Assembly (NCBI GenBank): GCA_017428545.1
Contig: JAFRQR010000020.1
Coordinates: 186,001-250,000 of the forward strand
DNA: 64,000 nt
Source: Clostridiales bacterium
GTDB taxonomy: Bacteria; Bacillota; Clostridia; Saccharofermentanales; Saccharofermentanaceae
Direction of reading: 5' to 3'
Shown one piece after another: positions 1 through 12,070 of this stretch. The notes under the pieces are model-generated. The model ran no database searches, was not told the DNA's origin, and saw only the letters and a program-made list of their open reading frames with translations. How positions within the stretch are numbered: position 1 is the stretch's first letter; each line of letters begins with the position of its first letter. Both the position numbers and the translations under genes were made by a program.

Positions 1-278
1 CCGCTGGTTTTTGCATAGTAAGAGGCGATCTCGTCACGCAGGAATTCATATCCCTGTTCCGGACCGTATCCGTGAAAACTTTCAGAAGTTCCCATCTCTT
101 CAGATGCCTTGATCATCGCTTCTACTGCCGATCTGCAAAGAGGTCGCGTGACATCGCCGATGCCCATCTTGATCAGAGTCGCGCCGTGGTTATCCGCCAT
201 GAATTTCCGGACTCTCTCGGCGATCTCCGAGAAAAGATATGTTTCTTCGATGTTCTGGTAATTTCTATTGATCTTCAT
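1..278 (-). CDS. dapL: LL-diaminopimelate aminotransferase, N-terminal part (3' end beyond window)
   Basis: The first 92 codons of a PLP-dependent class I/II aminotransferase can be read on the minus strand, starting at an ATG (276-278) preceded by AGGAGGAAAAGGAAA. The N-terminus has the DapL pattern: NYQNIEETYLFSEIAERV, then GIGDVTRPL, then FHGYGPEQGYEFLRDEIA. DapL converts tetrahydrodipicolinate directly to LL-diaminopimelate with glutamate as amino donor. It lies 58 bp downstream of dapF in the same direction, which fits a dapF-dapL lysine/peptidoglycan operon. The gene is cut by the left edge, so the catalytic lysine is not visible. Confidence 0.9.
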   Translation of the reverse strand, partial: MKINRNYQNIEETYLFSEIAERVRKFMADNHGATLIKMGIGDVTRPLCRSAVEAMIKASEEMGTSESFHGYGPEQGYEFLRDEIASYYAKTS

Positions 279-336
279 TTTCCTTTTCCTCCTGTCTCAC
301 TACATGCGCCGGATCTGCCGGCGTCCTTCTTCACTT

Positions 337-1179
337 TTATACTTCGATCTCACCGGTAAAGCTGAACACGGCAGGTCCCGTCATCAGGACATGTTCATCG
401 GTGTAGTTGATCACGAGTTCACCGCCGTTTAAGATCACGCGGACATCCTCGCCCTTATTCGCATATCCGTTCAGGCAGGCGGCAACAACAGTCGCGCATG
501 TTCCTGTGCCGCATGCCCAGGTCTCACCTGCGCCTCGTTCCCAGACACGCATGCGAAGAAGGCCCGGCTTGATGACCTCGACGAATTCGGTATTCACTCT
601 TTTCGGGAATATCGGGTGATGTTCAAACTTCGGACCGATTGCTTCCAGATTCAGATGAACGACATCGCGCACAAAAAGGACCGCATGCGGGTTTCCCATG
701 GAAACGCATGTGATCTTCGCCGTTTCATTTCCGATCTTGATTTCACGATCGACGATCTGATCGCCGGGAATATCTACGGGGATCTTTTTCGGATCCAGGA
801 TCGCCTGTCCCATATCGACGCAGGCACCATACGCGGATCCGTCAGGAGCGACCTGCATCTTCAAGGTCTTGACTCCGCACTTTGTTTCGATCGTAAGTGT
901 ATCCTTCTTTACGCCCCAGATATCGTGAATGAACTTTCCGACGCAGCGGATGCCGTTGCCGCACATCTCGCTTTCCGAGCCGTCCGAGTTAAACATGATC
1001 ATACGTCCGTCGGCAACTTCTGAAGGCGCGACCAGGATCAAGCCGTCCGAGCCGATGCCGAAATGACGGTCCGAGATCTTTACAGAAAGAGCAGACGGAT
1101 CATCGATCGCATACTTTCTTGCATCAATATAAACATAATCATTGCCGCAGCCCTGCATCTTCGTAAACGCATACTTCAT
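337..1179 (-). CDS. dapF: Diaminopimelate epimerase DapF
   Basis: 280 residues, full family length. The enzyme interconverts LL- and meso-diaminopimelate by a two-cysteine, cofactor-free mechanism. Both catalytic cysteines are visible: Cys73 in EMCGNGIRC and Cys223 in ETWACGTGTCA. The N-terminal MQGCGNDYVYID motif is also typical. It is followed closely by dapL on the same strand, giving the last steps of the DapL variant of lysine synthesis. The start at 1179 has an AGAAGG site upstream. Confidence 0.96.
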   Translation of the reverse strand: MKYAFTKMQGCGNDYVYIDARKYAIDDPSALSVKISDRHFGIGSDGLILVAPSEVADGRMIMFNSDGSESEMCGNGIRCVGKFIHDIWGVKKDTLTIETKCGVKTLKMQVAPDGSAYGACVDMGQAILDPKKIPVDIPGDQIVDREIKIGNETAKITCVSMGNPHAVLFVRDVVHLNLEAIGPKFEHHPIFPKRVNTEFVEVIKPGLLRMRVWERGAGETWACGTGTCATVVAACLNGYANKGEDVRVILNGGELVINYTDEHVLMTGPAVFSFTGEIEV

Positions 1180-1276
1180 TTGCCGTACCTTCTTTCTTCA
1201 CTTTCATGAACCAGCACGCCATTGTGTATGGTTTAGATATGTTGATATGTTTTCTTTATTACTTAATTACCGGATC

Positions 1277-1867
1277 TCAATTTCCGGACTCATATGTCCT
1301 TATGATCTCGTACGCCACATCCGAGCGGTTGCGCCCGCTGTTCATGGCTTCTTTTTCGATGAACTTGTGTGCTTCGTCTTCGGTGAAACCCAGAGTCTGC
1401 ATCAAAAGAAGTTTGGCTCTCGTGATCACCTTTTCGTCATCGAGTTTTTTCTTAAGTGCCCCGAGCCGGATGTGCGCCATATCCGCTGCCTGTATGGCCG
1501 TGGTAAAAGCACTTTGCTTCAGGGGCTTTACGAGTATGGTCGCGCCCATGTCGAGAAGCTTTTCTTTGGCTTTCTTTTCTTCCTCACTTTTGAAACTCGT
1601 TTCATCTGCAAGGAAAAGTACGCTGGCCGTCGGATGGGAAACTGCCGAATGGCAGGCCCGGATCGCCGAAGGATCCGAGATTTCCGATTCTACGATCAAA
1701 AGACCATAGTCGCCTTTTTTCGCTGCGCGTGTCCCCTTATCGGAAAGCACTTCCCACACGATCTCGTGCGGATGCTTGAGGCTGTTCATGATGAAATTCT
1801 CCAGGATCCGGCTTGCACCTGCTTCTCTTCTGAGGATCAATACTTTATCTATACCTGTTGAACTCAT
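1277..1867 (-). CDS. ANTAR-domain RNA-binding response regulator
   Basis: 196 residues from the ATG at 1867 (GAGGTG upstream); the longer open frame lacks a ribosome site. Residues about 1-125 resemble a degenerate receiver (LLIVESEIS, VLFLADETS, ATILVKPLK). The C-terminus (about 138-190) is an ANTAR three-helix module with the LLLMQTLGFTEDEAHKFIEK pattern. ANTAR proteins bind paired hexaloop RNAs and block transcription termination. It is divergent from glnN, whose leader holds a terminator overlapping an A..G.. hexaloop, so glnN is the likely target. The usual phospho-acceptor Asp is not obvious, so the trigger is unclear. Confidence 0.88.
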   Translation of the reverse strand: MSSTGIDKVLILRREAGASRILENFIMNSLKHPHEIVWEVLSDKGTRAAKKGDYGLLIVESEISDPSAIRACHSAVSHPTASVLFLADETSFKSEEEKKAKEKLLDMGATILVKPLKQSAFTTAIQAADMAHIRLGALKKKLDDEKVITRAKLLLMQTLGFTEDEAHKFIEKEAMNSGRNRSDVAYEIIRTYESGN

Positions 1868-1986
1868 ATGATTCACCTCTTTTCTTAAACATAATGTACT
1901 CTTGCCTATCAAATTTTGCAACTTTTCTTTTGTTAAAATTCATTCTGTGTGAAAAATCGTTCATGTTTTTATGTAAAAATCGTATA

Positions 1987-2052
1987 TTGTGCAAGTTTGT
2001 GCAACAAATTATGCATTTTCCTGTTGACAACCTCAAATCGCAAGGGTAATAT
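1987..2052 (+). promoter_or_regulatory. glnN promoter with upstream direct repeats
   Basis: TTGACA (2024-2029), 17-bp spacer, TAATAT (2047-2052). Two TTGTGCAA copies (1987-1994 and 1997-2004), 10 bp apart, lie just upstream and could bind a regulator on one face of the helix. Predicted start of transcription is near 2059. Confidence 0.7.
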
Positions 2053-2061
2053 ACGCTCATA

Positions 2062-2105
2062 AAGCAAAGGTGCTTGGAGAAACATTTCTTCCAAGTGCCT
2101 TTTTC
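2062..2105 (+). promoter_or_regulatory. glnN leader: hexaloop overlapping an intrinsic terminator (ANTAR-type attenuator)
   Basis: A small hairpin AAGC-AAAGGT-GCTT (2062-2075) has a six-base loop with A at position 1 and G at position 4, the bases recognised by ANTAR proteins. Its 3' half overlaps the 5' arm of a terminator: GGTGCTTGGA (2069-2078) pairs with TCCAAGTGCC (2090-2099), followed by TTTTT. The two folds exclude each other. Canonical targets have a second hexaloop; I see only an imperfect one (loop AACATT), so this is a probable rather than certain ANTAR target. Confidence 0.6.
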
Positions 2106-2128
2106 ACTTTTTAAAGGAGGAAAACACT

Positions 2129-4225
2129 ATGACAAACGTACCTGAGATCTTTGGTAACATGGTTTTCAATGAACAGATCATGAAGGCCCGTCTCCCGAAA
2201 GAAACTTACAAAGCAATGAAGAAGACTATTAATGAAGGTCTTCCATTGAATATCGATATCGCCAACGTTGTCGCCAATGCCATGAAGGATTGGGCTACTG
2301 AAAAGGGTGCTACACATTTCACTCACTGGTTCCAGCCGCTTACCGGTGTGACTGCTGAGAAGCACGACAGTTTCATCTCCCCGACTTCTGACGGAGGCGT
2401 GATCATGGAGTTCTCGGGAAAAGAACTCGTCCAGGGCGAACCGGATGCTTCTTCTTTCCCGTCTGGCGGACTTAGAGCTACATTTGAAGCAAGAGGATAT
2501 ACCGCATGGGATCCGACAAGCTACGCTTTCATCAAAGACAACACACTTTGCATCCCGACCGCTTTCTGTTCTTATAGCGGCGAGGCCCTCGACAAGAAGA
2601 CACCACTTCTCCGTTCGATGGAAGTCATCAGCAAGCAGGCCGTACGTGTACTCCGTCTTTTCGGAAACACCGATCCGCACCTCACGGTAAAGACGACTGT
2701 AGGACCTGAGCAGGAATACTTCCTTATTCCGGTAGAGCTCTATAATAAGAGAAAAGACCTTATTTATACAGGAAGAACTCTTTTCGGAGCAAAAGCACCG
2801 AAGGGCCAGGAACTTGAAGATCATTACTTCGGTTCCATTAAGCCGAGAGTATCCGCTTACATGAAGGATCTCGACGAAGAACTCTGGAAGCTGGGTGTAC
2901 TTGCCAAGACCAAGCATAACGAAGTGGCTCCGGCACAGCACGAACTGGCTCCGATCTTCACCACAACGAATATCGCAACTGACCATAACCAGTTAATGAT
3001 GGAGATCATGCAGAAAGTCGCCAAGAAGCACGGTCTGGTTTGTCTCCTTCACGAAAAGCCGTTCGCAGGTGTTAACGGATCCGGTAAGCACAACAACTGG
3101 TCCATCAGCACCAACAAGGGAGTCAACCTCTTGGAGCCCGGCGAGACACCTTCCGAGAATGCTCAGTTCTTACTGTTCCTGGCAGCAGTTATCCGTGCAG
3201 TAGATGTACATCAGGATCTGCTCCGTATCTCGGTAGCAACCGCAGGAAACGATCACCGTCTCGGTGCAAACGAAGCTCCGCCGGCAGTCGTTTCCATGTT
3301 CCTGGGTGATGAACTCAATGGAATCATCGAGTCGATCGTAGAAGGTAAAGCTTACGATCAGCACGAGAAAGTACAGATGGAGATCGGTGTAGACGTTCTT
3401 CCGAAGTTCCCGAAGGATTCTACCGACAGAAACAGAACTTCTCCGTTTGCTTTCACAGGTAACAAGTTCGAGTTCAGAATGCTCGGTTCCGCTAACTCGA
3501 TCGCATGTGCAAACATCATGCTCAATACCGCAGTTGCAGATTCTCTTTGTGAATTTGCAGACAGACTCGAAAAGGCAAGTGATTTTAACGCAGAACTTTC
3601 TGCTCTCATTAAAGAAACGATCACAGCCCACAAGAGGATCATCTTTAACGGCAACGGTTATGATGACAGCTGGATCAAGGAAGCTACCGAGGAGAGAGGT
3701 CTTCTCAATCTCCGTTCCACACCGGAAGCTATGGAGAGATTCCTCGATCAGAAGAATAAGGATCTGTTCCTGAAGTTTGGTGTATTCAGCTTAGCAGAGA
3801 TGCAGAGCCGCCACGATATCCTCCTCGAGAACTACTCGAAGATCATCAATATCGAAGCACTCACGATGATCGATATGGCAAGAAAGGATATCCTGCCGGC
3901 AGTAACCGAATATATCAAGGAACTGGCTGATACGGCGATCGCCGTGAAGCAGGCCGCAGGAATAGAGGCTGCATTTGAGACCGATCTGATCAGTAAGCTC
4001 AGCAAACTTCAGGGCGACATCGCTTCGAGAACGAAAGAACTCGAAGATGCAGTGATCGAAGTACACGAGATCTCCGATATCCTTGCCCAGTCTTATGCAT
4101 ACAGAGACAAAGTCTTCGTAGCTATGCAGAACTTAAGGGCAGCAGCTGATACAGCAGAATCTCTCTGCAGTGCGAAGATCTGGCCGTTCCCGTCATACGG
4201 TGAACTGCTCTTCGGAGTAAGATAA
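2129..4225 (+). CDS. glnN: Type III glutamine synthetase GlnN
   Basis: 698 residues, the size of GSIII (GSI and GSII are about 350-470). It makes glutamine from glutamate, ammonia and ATP in the cytosol. Family signatures include the N-terminal FGNMVFNE start, the glutamate-rich metal site in [10 protein letters not shown] (about residue 192), [15 protein letters not shown] (about 264), [12 protein letters not shown] (about 312) and [17 protein letters not shown] (about 371). The C-terminal third is a helical region with [15 protein letters not shown] strong AAAGGAGG site precedes the ATG. The upstream terminator suggests antitermination control by the divergent ANTAR protein. The ammonium channel gene follows 121 bp downstream. 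Confidence 0.97.
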   Translation: MTNVPEIFGNMVFNEQIMKARLPKETYKAMKKTINEGLPLNIDIANVVANAMKDWATEKGATHFTHWFQPLTGVTAEKHDSFISPTSDGGVIMEFSGKELVQGEPDASSFPSGGLRATFEARGYTAWDPTSYAFIKDNTLCIPTAFCSYSGEALDKKTPLLRSMEVISKQAVRVLRLFGNTDPHLTVKTTVGPEQEYFLIPVELYNKRKDLIYTGRTLFGAKAPKGQELEDHYFGSIKPRVSAYMKDLDEELWKLGVLAKTKHNEVAPAQHELAPIFTTTNIATDHNQLMMEIMQKVAKKHGLVCLLHEKPFAGVNGSGKHNNWSISTNKGVNLLEPGETPSENAQFLLFLAAVIRAVDVHQDLLRISVATAGNDHRLGANEAPPAVVSMFLGDELNGIIESIVEGKAYDQHEKVQMEIGVDVLPKFPKDSTDRNRTSPFAFTGNKFEFRMLGSANSIACANIMLNTAVADSLCEFADRLEKASDFNAELSALIKETITAHKRIIFNGNGYDDSWIKEATEERGLLNLRSTPEAMERFLDQKNKDLFLKFGVFSLAEMQSRHDILLENYSKIINIEALTMIDMARKDILPAVTEYIKELADTAIAVKQAAGIEAAFETDLISKLSKLQGDIASRTKELEDAVIEVHEISDILAQSYAYRDKVFVAMQNLRAAADTAESLCSAKIWPFPSYGELLFGVR

Positions 4226-4236
4226 TTAGCTTAACG

Positions 4237-4318
4237 CGTAAAGCGGGAAGAACTCACACGCAATGTGGCGATGTGCATTGGGCCGAAAGCCTGATGTCAT
4301 CGCCACTTTCGCTTTACG
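4237..4318 (+). promoter_or_regulatory. Nested long-range stem in the leader of the ammonium channel gene
   Basis: Three nested pairings: CGTAAAGCG (4237-4245) with CGCTTTACG (4310-4318); GTGGCGATG (4265-4273) with CATCGCCAC (4298-4306); and GGC-CGAAA-GCC (4281-4291). A CGC-AATGTG-GCG six-base loop (4259-4270) also fits the A1/G4 ANTAR rule but competes with the second stem. No U-tract follows, so if it is regulatory it may act at translation or RNA stability. Function is not established. Confidence 0.5.
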
Positions 4319-4346
4319 GAAAACAAAAACACAAGAGGTGATAAAT

Positions 4347-6125
4347 ATGGCAGAAGTATTACAAGCAGCAAACGACACCATATTCAGTGTATGGTTCTTG
4401 ATAGGAGCCGCCCTGGTCTTCTTCATGCAATGTGGTTTCGCAATGGTCGAGACCGGATTTACCAGAGCAAAGAACGCAGGTAACATCATCATGAAAAACC
4501 TGATGGATTTCTGCATCGGTACCGTCGTATTCAGTATTCTCGGCTTTGCCCTGATGATGAGTGAAGACTACGTAATGGGGATCTTCGGTGTTCCGAACAT
4601 GAAGCTCTTCACTGATTTTTCTAACTTCCCGATGTCTTCCTTCGTATTCAACCTGGTATTCTGTGCAACCGCTGCAACGATCGTTTCCGGTGCCATGGCA
4701 GAAAGAACCAAGTTCTCTGCTTACTGCATCTACAGTGCGGTCATCAGCCTGTTCGTTTATCCGATCGAAGCAGGCTGGGTATGGAACTCCGAAGGATGGC
4801 TTGCAAAGATGGGCTTCATCGATTTCGCAGGTTCCGCAGCGATCCATTCCGTCGGTGGTATCTCCGCTCTGATCGGTGCCATCATCCTCGGGCCCCGTAT
4901 CGGCAAGTACGTCAAAGATGCATCCGGTAAAGTCGTAAAAGTTAAGGCTATCCAGGGTCACTCCCTGACACTCGGTGCTCTCGGCTGCTTCATCCTCTGG
5001 TTCGGCTGGTACGGATTCAACGGTGCCGCAGCAACCACAGTAGGTTCTCTGGCAGCGATCTTCGTAACAACAACAGTTGCTCCGGCAGTCGCAACAGTAG
5101 TTACCATGTGCTATACATGGATCAAGAACGGCAAGCCTGATGTCTCCATGTGTCTCAACGCCTCTCTGGCAGGTCTTGTAGGTATCACCGCAGGCTGTAA
5201 CAACGTCGATGTTATCGGCGCGACGATCGTCGGTATCGTAAGCGGTATCCTCGTAGTCGTCGTTATCGAAAAACTCGACATCAAGTGTCACGTAGATGAC
5301 CCGGTCGGTGCTGTAGGTGTTCACCTGGCAAACGGTGTCTGGGGTACTCTGGCAGCAGGTCTCCTCTCCACTTCCACAGCTGACGCTGGAATTGACGGAC
5401 CGATCTACGCACTCATTCACGGCACATCTTTCTCTGAAGGCATGAAGGTCTTCGGCGTACAGGCTTTAGGTATCACATGTATCCTCGCCTGGACAGCACT
5501 TTGCATGATCCCTGCCTTCCAGATCATCAAACACACCATCGGTCTTCGTGCTTCCGCAGAAGACGAGCTCGCAGGTATGGACATCTCCGAACATGGTCTT
5601 GTCTCCGCATATGCAGACTTCGCATCCGTTGCAGATTTTGCTCCGACAGTAGATGACTCCGCACTTGCCGGAATCAAGGTCATCGGCGAAACTCCGATGG
5701 CAGAAGCAGTCGAAGTCAAGGAAGTCGCAAGAGCCGCATCCGGCATCGCTTACAAGAGCCCGGACGGAAAGAAACTCACCAAGATCGAGATCGTCTGCAA
5801 AGAGCGTATGCTCGAGCCTCTTAAGAGTGCACTTCTTGATATCGGTATCACCGGCATGACCGTTTCACACGTACTCGGCTGTGGTATCCAGAAAGGTAAG
5901 CCTGAGTTCTATCGAGGCGTTGAAGTAGAACCTTCGCTGCTTCCGAAGATCCAGATGGATATCATCGTCGCGAGAGTTCCGGTACAGGCAGTTATCGATA
6001 CCGCGAAGAAGATACTTTATACAGGTCATATCGGTGACGGTAAGATCTTCGTCTACGACGTAGAGAACGTCATCAAAGTAAGGACCGGTGAAGAAGGATT
6101 CGATGCCCTGCAGGACGTTGAATAA
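4347..6125 (+). CDS. Ammonium transporter fused to a C-terminal P-II domain
   Basis: 592 residues from the ATG at 4347 (AGAGGTG upstream). Residues about 10-425 form an 11-TM Amt channel, with the twin pore histidines in IHSVGGISALIG (about 171) and GVHLANGVWG (about 322). Residues about 480-592 are a complete P-II signal domain: KIEIVCKE start, T-loop GCGIQKGKPEFYRG, and B-loop TGHIGDGKIFVYDVENVIKV. P-II proteins normally dock as separate trimers to close Amt; here the sensor is covalently attached. The tyrosine normally uridylylated (RGxEY) is Val in RGVEVEP, so control by uridylylation is unlikely and ADP/ATP/2-oxoglutarate binding is the probable input. It sits between glnN and asnB. Confidence 0.94.
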   Translation: MAEVLQAANDTIFSVWFLIGAALVFFMQCGFAMVETGFTRAKNAGNIIMKNLMDFCIGTVVFSILGFALMMSEDYVMGIFGVPNMKLFTDFSNFPMSSFVFNLVFCATAATIVSGAMAERTKFSAYCIYSAVISLFVYPIEAGWVWNSEGWLAKMGFIDFAGSAAIHSVGGISALIGAIILGPRIGKYVKDASGKVVKVKAIQGHSLTLGALGCFILWFGWYGFNGAAATTVGSLAAIFVTTTVAPAVATVVTMCYTWIKNGKPDVSMCLNASLAGLVGITAGCNNVDVIGATIVGIVSGILVVVVIEKLDIKCHVDDPVGAVGVHLANGVWGTLAAGLLSTSTADAGIDGPIYALIHGTSFSEGMKVFGVQALGITCILAWTALCMIPAFQIIKHTIGLRASAEDELAGMDISEHGLVSAYADFASVADFAPTVDDSALAGIKVIGETPMAEAVEVKEVARAASGIAYKSPDGKKLTKIEIVCKERMLEPLKSALLDIGITGMTVSHVLGCGIQKGKPEFYRGVEVEPSLLPKIQMDIIVARVPVQAVIDTAKKILYTGHIGDGKIFVYDVENVIKVRTGEEGFDALQDVE

Positions 6126-6133
6126 TAATACTG

Positions 6134-6190
6134 AAATCCCACTGGGGTCCTGCCGGAAGACCGGCAGGGCTCCTTTGGATTTATTTTTTG
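6134..6190 (+). terminator. Intrinsic terminator after the ammonium channel gene
   Basis: CCTGCCGG-AAGA-CCGGCAGG (6149-6168) inside an outer AAATCC/GGATTT pair (6134-6139, 6177-6182), followed by a run of T. Confidence 0.85.
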
Positions 6191-6223
6191 AAGTTAGTTA
6201 GTAGAAGTTGGAGGAAATAGATT

Positions 6224-9413
<3,190 letters not shown>

Positions 9414-9440
9414 ATCTATTTCCTACATCCTACTAACTTC

Positions 9441-9480
9441 GGCAGCCGTCGGGAGAATTTCTTCCGGCGGCTGCTTTTTG
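9441..9480. terminator. Terminator between pyrG and proC
   Basis: GCAGCCGTCGGGAG (9442-9455) pairs with CTTCCGGCGGCTGC (9461-9474), followed by TTTTTG on the plus strand. The genes converge here, so it can serve pyrG and possibly proC. Confidence 0.85.
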
Positions 9481-9485
9481 ATAAG

Positions 9486-10322
9486 TCAGGCATCCTCTTC
9501 GAATGACGCTCTTGCTTTTTCCGCGGTCATCCTTCTCTTCTCCAGAGTCTTTTTAAACAGAAGATCTGCGGTATCCGGAAACTCTTCGTAGACGACTTTC
9601 GTTCCTTCTTCGGTGATTCCGCCTTTGGTAGCGACTCGTGTCACAACATCTTCGAAAGACATGTTTTTTTGAAGCATCAGTTCGCCTGTGGCGCACATCG
9701 TCTGAAGCACCATTTTCACGACCTGATCATCCGGGATCGATGTATGTTTTTCCGCGGATGAACAGATCACATCAAAAATCGAAACGATGAATCCCGGCAT
9801 GCAGCTGACAAGCTCGGATCCCATGCCGACTTCGTTCTCGGGAAGCTCGATCACATTACCGAAACAGCAAAGCAGTTTTTCGAGTTCCTGCCTGTCTTCG
9901 TCTCCGACTTTATCGTTATAGCAGACAAGCGTCTGGGAACGGTCGACCTCGGCCGTCACGCTCGGAATGACCTTTGCTGTTTTACCTGAAAAGATCTTGG
10001 ATAACATATCGAAAGTGATGCTGCCATTGAGAGAAACAACGAACGAATCAGAAGACAGGAGCGGCGCGATCTCAGATAAAACGCTCTTCAGATCGGCCGG
10101 ACGCACACATAAGAAAACGATTCCCGGCTTAGTATCCGAAGCACCCACCCTTGATGCAAGATCGCGGTTGTTTTCACAAACGGTCACGCCGGAAGGAATA
10201 TCCCGAAGTTTCTCTTTCGAACGGTTCGAAACAAAGATCCCGCCCGTTGCTTTTCCCGAAGAAGCGATCTTCTCCGTGATCATTCTTCCCATGCTGCCGT
10301 ATCCGATGATGCCGATATCCAT
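9486..10322 (-). CDS. proC: Pyrroline-5-carboxylate reductase family protein
   Basis: 278 residues. N-terminal Rossmann motif GIIGYGSMGRMI binds NAD(P)H. The C-terminal dimerisation/active-site region shows MPGFIVSIFDVICSSAEK and the family signature VATKGGITEEGTKVV. The enzyme reduces pyrroline-5-carboxylate to proline. It stands alone, convergent with pyrG. Sequence is somewhat divergent from classical ProC (for example SLNGSITFDML where VSIAAGI is usual), so a related imine reductase is possible. Confidence 0.85.
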   Translation of the reverse strand: MDIGIIGYGSMGRMITEKIASSGKATGGIFVSNRSKEKLRDIPSGVTVCENNRDLASRVGASDTKPGIVFLCVRPADLKSVLSEIAPLLSSDSFVVSLNGSITFDMLSKIFSGKTAKVIPSVTAEVDRSQTLVCYNDKVGDEDRQELEKLLCCFGNVIELPENEVGMGSELVSCMPGFIVSIFDVICSSAEKHTSIPDDQVVKMVLQTMCATGELMLQKNMSFEDVVTRVATKGGITEEGTKVVYEEFPDTADLLFKKTLEKRRMTAEKARASFEEDA

Positions 10323-10507
10323 ACTCGCCCTCGCGTTTCTTTTTTACTTATAGTACTGCAGCGCGTCCTGCCCTGACAATCGGATCTATTATACCGCTAG
10401 TATGAAATAACCCCTTTTAATTCTGACAGATGGTAATTGGTTCACCCATACCCGTTGTGTTATTCTTTTGGAGGATAAAGATCATCGACAAAAAACAAGG
10501 AGCCACC

Positions 10508-12070
10508 ATGAAAAACACAATTCTTCGGAAACACAAGACCGTCTCTTCAATGATACTTGCCGCAACCGTCGCACTTTCCATGTTCGGAACCGGCTGCGGT
10601 AAAAAGGCGGAAACAGATAATACAAAAACCGGCGGGATCAGTTCTTCCGACCAGGAAAGCGGATCCGTATCGCAAAGCACCTCTGCCCCGGACGAAAGCG
10701 GGACCACTTCTGACAGCACCCCTGATACAACAGAAACGACAGCGGACAGCGAACCTACATCAGAGAGCACCCTCGCTCCGTATGCAAGTCTGGATGAGAT
10801 CCTGATCCGCGGCGATAAAGATTACTATGTGCCGTTTTCAAATCCCGAGCACAGCTACAGTTCCGTACAAAACGGCTGGACCGCACCGGTCAGAAAGCAG
10901 GGCGCCGGCGGATGCTATGCCTATGCTTCCGTAACGGCGATGCAGATCAAATACATGCAGGATCACGGAGAACTGATCGACATCATTCCCGTTGATGTCA
11001 TCTACCGCATTTTCGAAAACCACGAGGAAGGCGAACCCTATGACGAAGAAAAGATCTATGTCACCGGCGTCGAACCGACCAACCTCGGCGGCGGCATCAT
11101 GGACGTCGTCAGCGTACTCTGCGCAGAACCGATAAACGGATATGTCGTGACGGACGCAAGTGCTTTTTCCGGATTAAGTATTGACGAGACCAAAGAGCTG
11201 ATCAAAGAGTACGGCGGTCTTACCATCCCCGTCGACTACCAGCGCGAATGCAAGGTCATCCACGGATACGAGACACAGAACAACCAGAACCCTTCAACCG
11301 ACCATGTCGCCACGATCGTGGGCTGGGATGACGATTTCCCGGCAGACTGCTTCAAGACGCCGGCATCTCAAAACGGTGCCTGGCTCGTCCAGAATTCTTT
11401 CGGCATCAACTGGGGCAACTGCGGGTACTACTTTGTTTCCTACGATCAGGCCATTAAGGGAATGTTCGGATTAGAAGCAAGTGACGAGTATTCATCCGCC
11501 ATCGCTTACGGGCGTTTCGCTTTGGCAACACTTTCGGCTCCTGAAAATGCGGAGAAACTCGAAGGTGCGACAAATATCAGTGATCTTTCCCAAGAGGAAG
11601 TCCTTTCCTGGGCAGACATAGAAGCCGCTTCCATCTACAGGCAGGAAGGCTCGGTCGCTGCGATCGGGTTTTGGACCGTCATCCAAGACCAGCCTTATAC
11701 GATCGAACTTCGTGACGGAGAATTCGGAGAAGTCCTGGCTACGAAAAGCGGCAGCTTCGAAGCAACAGGTTATCACACAGTAAAACTGGACACTCCGGTC
11801 GACGTGACAACATTCACGGTCGTTGTGAAGACGAAAGGTCTCGGATCTTTTGAAGGTCCGTCCAGAGAGAGCACGGCGAGCACGGCCTATGCTTCCAACT
11901 ACCCGGCGCATTTCGAAGGCAAGACGGAGCCCGGAAGATCGTTTATTCAGATCTCGGGCGAATGGGTCGATGTCACGGACGAAGAGATCCTTACCAAGAT
12001 GTGTCTCGAAAAGATAGATGAGGACACCAATACGATCGGCGATCCCTGTATCACAGTGCTTTTCGATTAA
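10508..12070 (+). CDS. Secreted lipoprotein, papain-family (C1) cysteine protease
   Basis: 520 residues from the ATG at 10508 (AAGGAGCC upstream). A type II signal peptide ends in the lipobox MFGTGC, so the protein is anchored outside the membrane. A Ser/Thr-rich linker (about 35-90) follows. The protease core has VRKQGAGGCYAYAS with the catalytic Cys near residue 135, His in DHVATIVGWDD (about 265) and Asn in QNSFGINWGNCGYY (about 295). A C-terminal beta-rich region (about 370-520) resembles the lectin-like domain often attached to bacterial C1 proteases. Nearby (13541) is a lipoprotein with two cystatin-like domains, a possible inhibitor of this enzyme class. Confidence 0.9.
   Translation: MKNTILRKHKTVSSMILAATVALSMFGTGCGKKAETDNTKTGGISSSDQESGSVSQSTSAPDESGTTSDSTPDTTETTADSEPTSESTLAPYASLDEILIRGDKDYYVPFSNPEHSYSSVQNGWTAPVRKQGAGGCYAYASVTAMQIKYMQDHGELIDIIPVDVIYRIFENHEEGEPYDEEKIYVTGVEPTNLGGGIMDVVSVLCAEPINGYVVTDASAFSGLSIDETKELIKEYGGLTIPVDYQRECKVIHGYETQNNQNPSTDHVATIVGWDDDFPADCFKTPASQNGAWLVQNSFGINWGNCGYYFVSYDQAIKGMFGLEASDEYSSAIAYGRFALATLSAPENAEKLEGATNISDLSQEEVLSWADIEAASIYRQEGSVAAIGFWTVIQDQPYTIELRDGEFGEVLATKSGSFEATGYHTVKLDTPVDVTTFTVVVKTKGLGSFEGPSRESTASTAYASNYPAHFEGKTEPGRSFIQISGEWVDVTDEEILTKMCLEKIDEDTNTIGDPCITVLFD

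Noticed and set aside
72..359. 95-residue plus-strand protein at the left edge
   Set aside because: The minus strand of the same region encodes the DapL N-terminus with clear family motifs.
4263..4346. 28-residue N-terminal extension of the ammonium channel
   Set aside because: It lies in the structured leader, lacks a ribosome site and does not resemble an Amt signal segment; the ATG at 4347 follows AGAGGTG.
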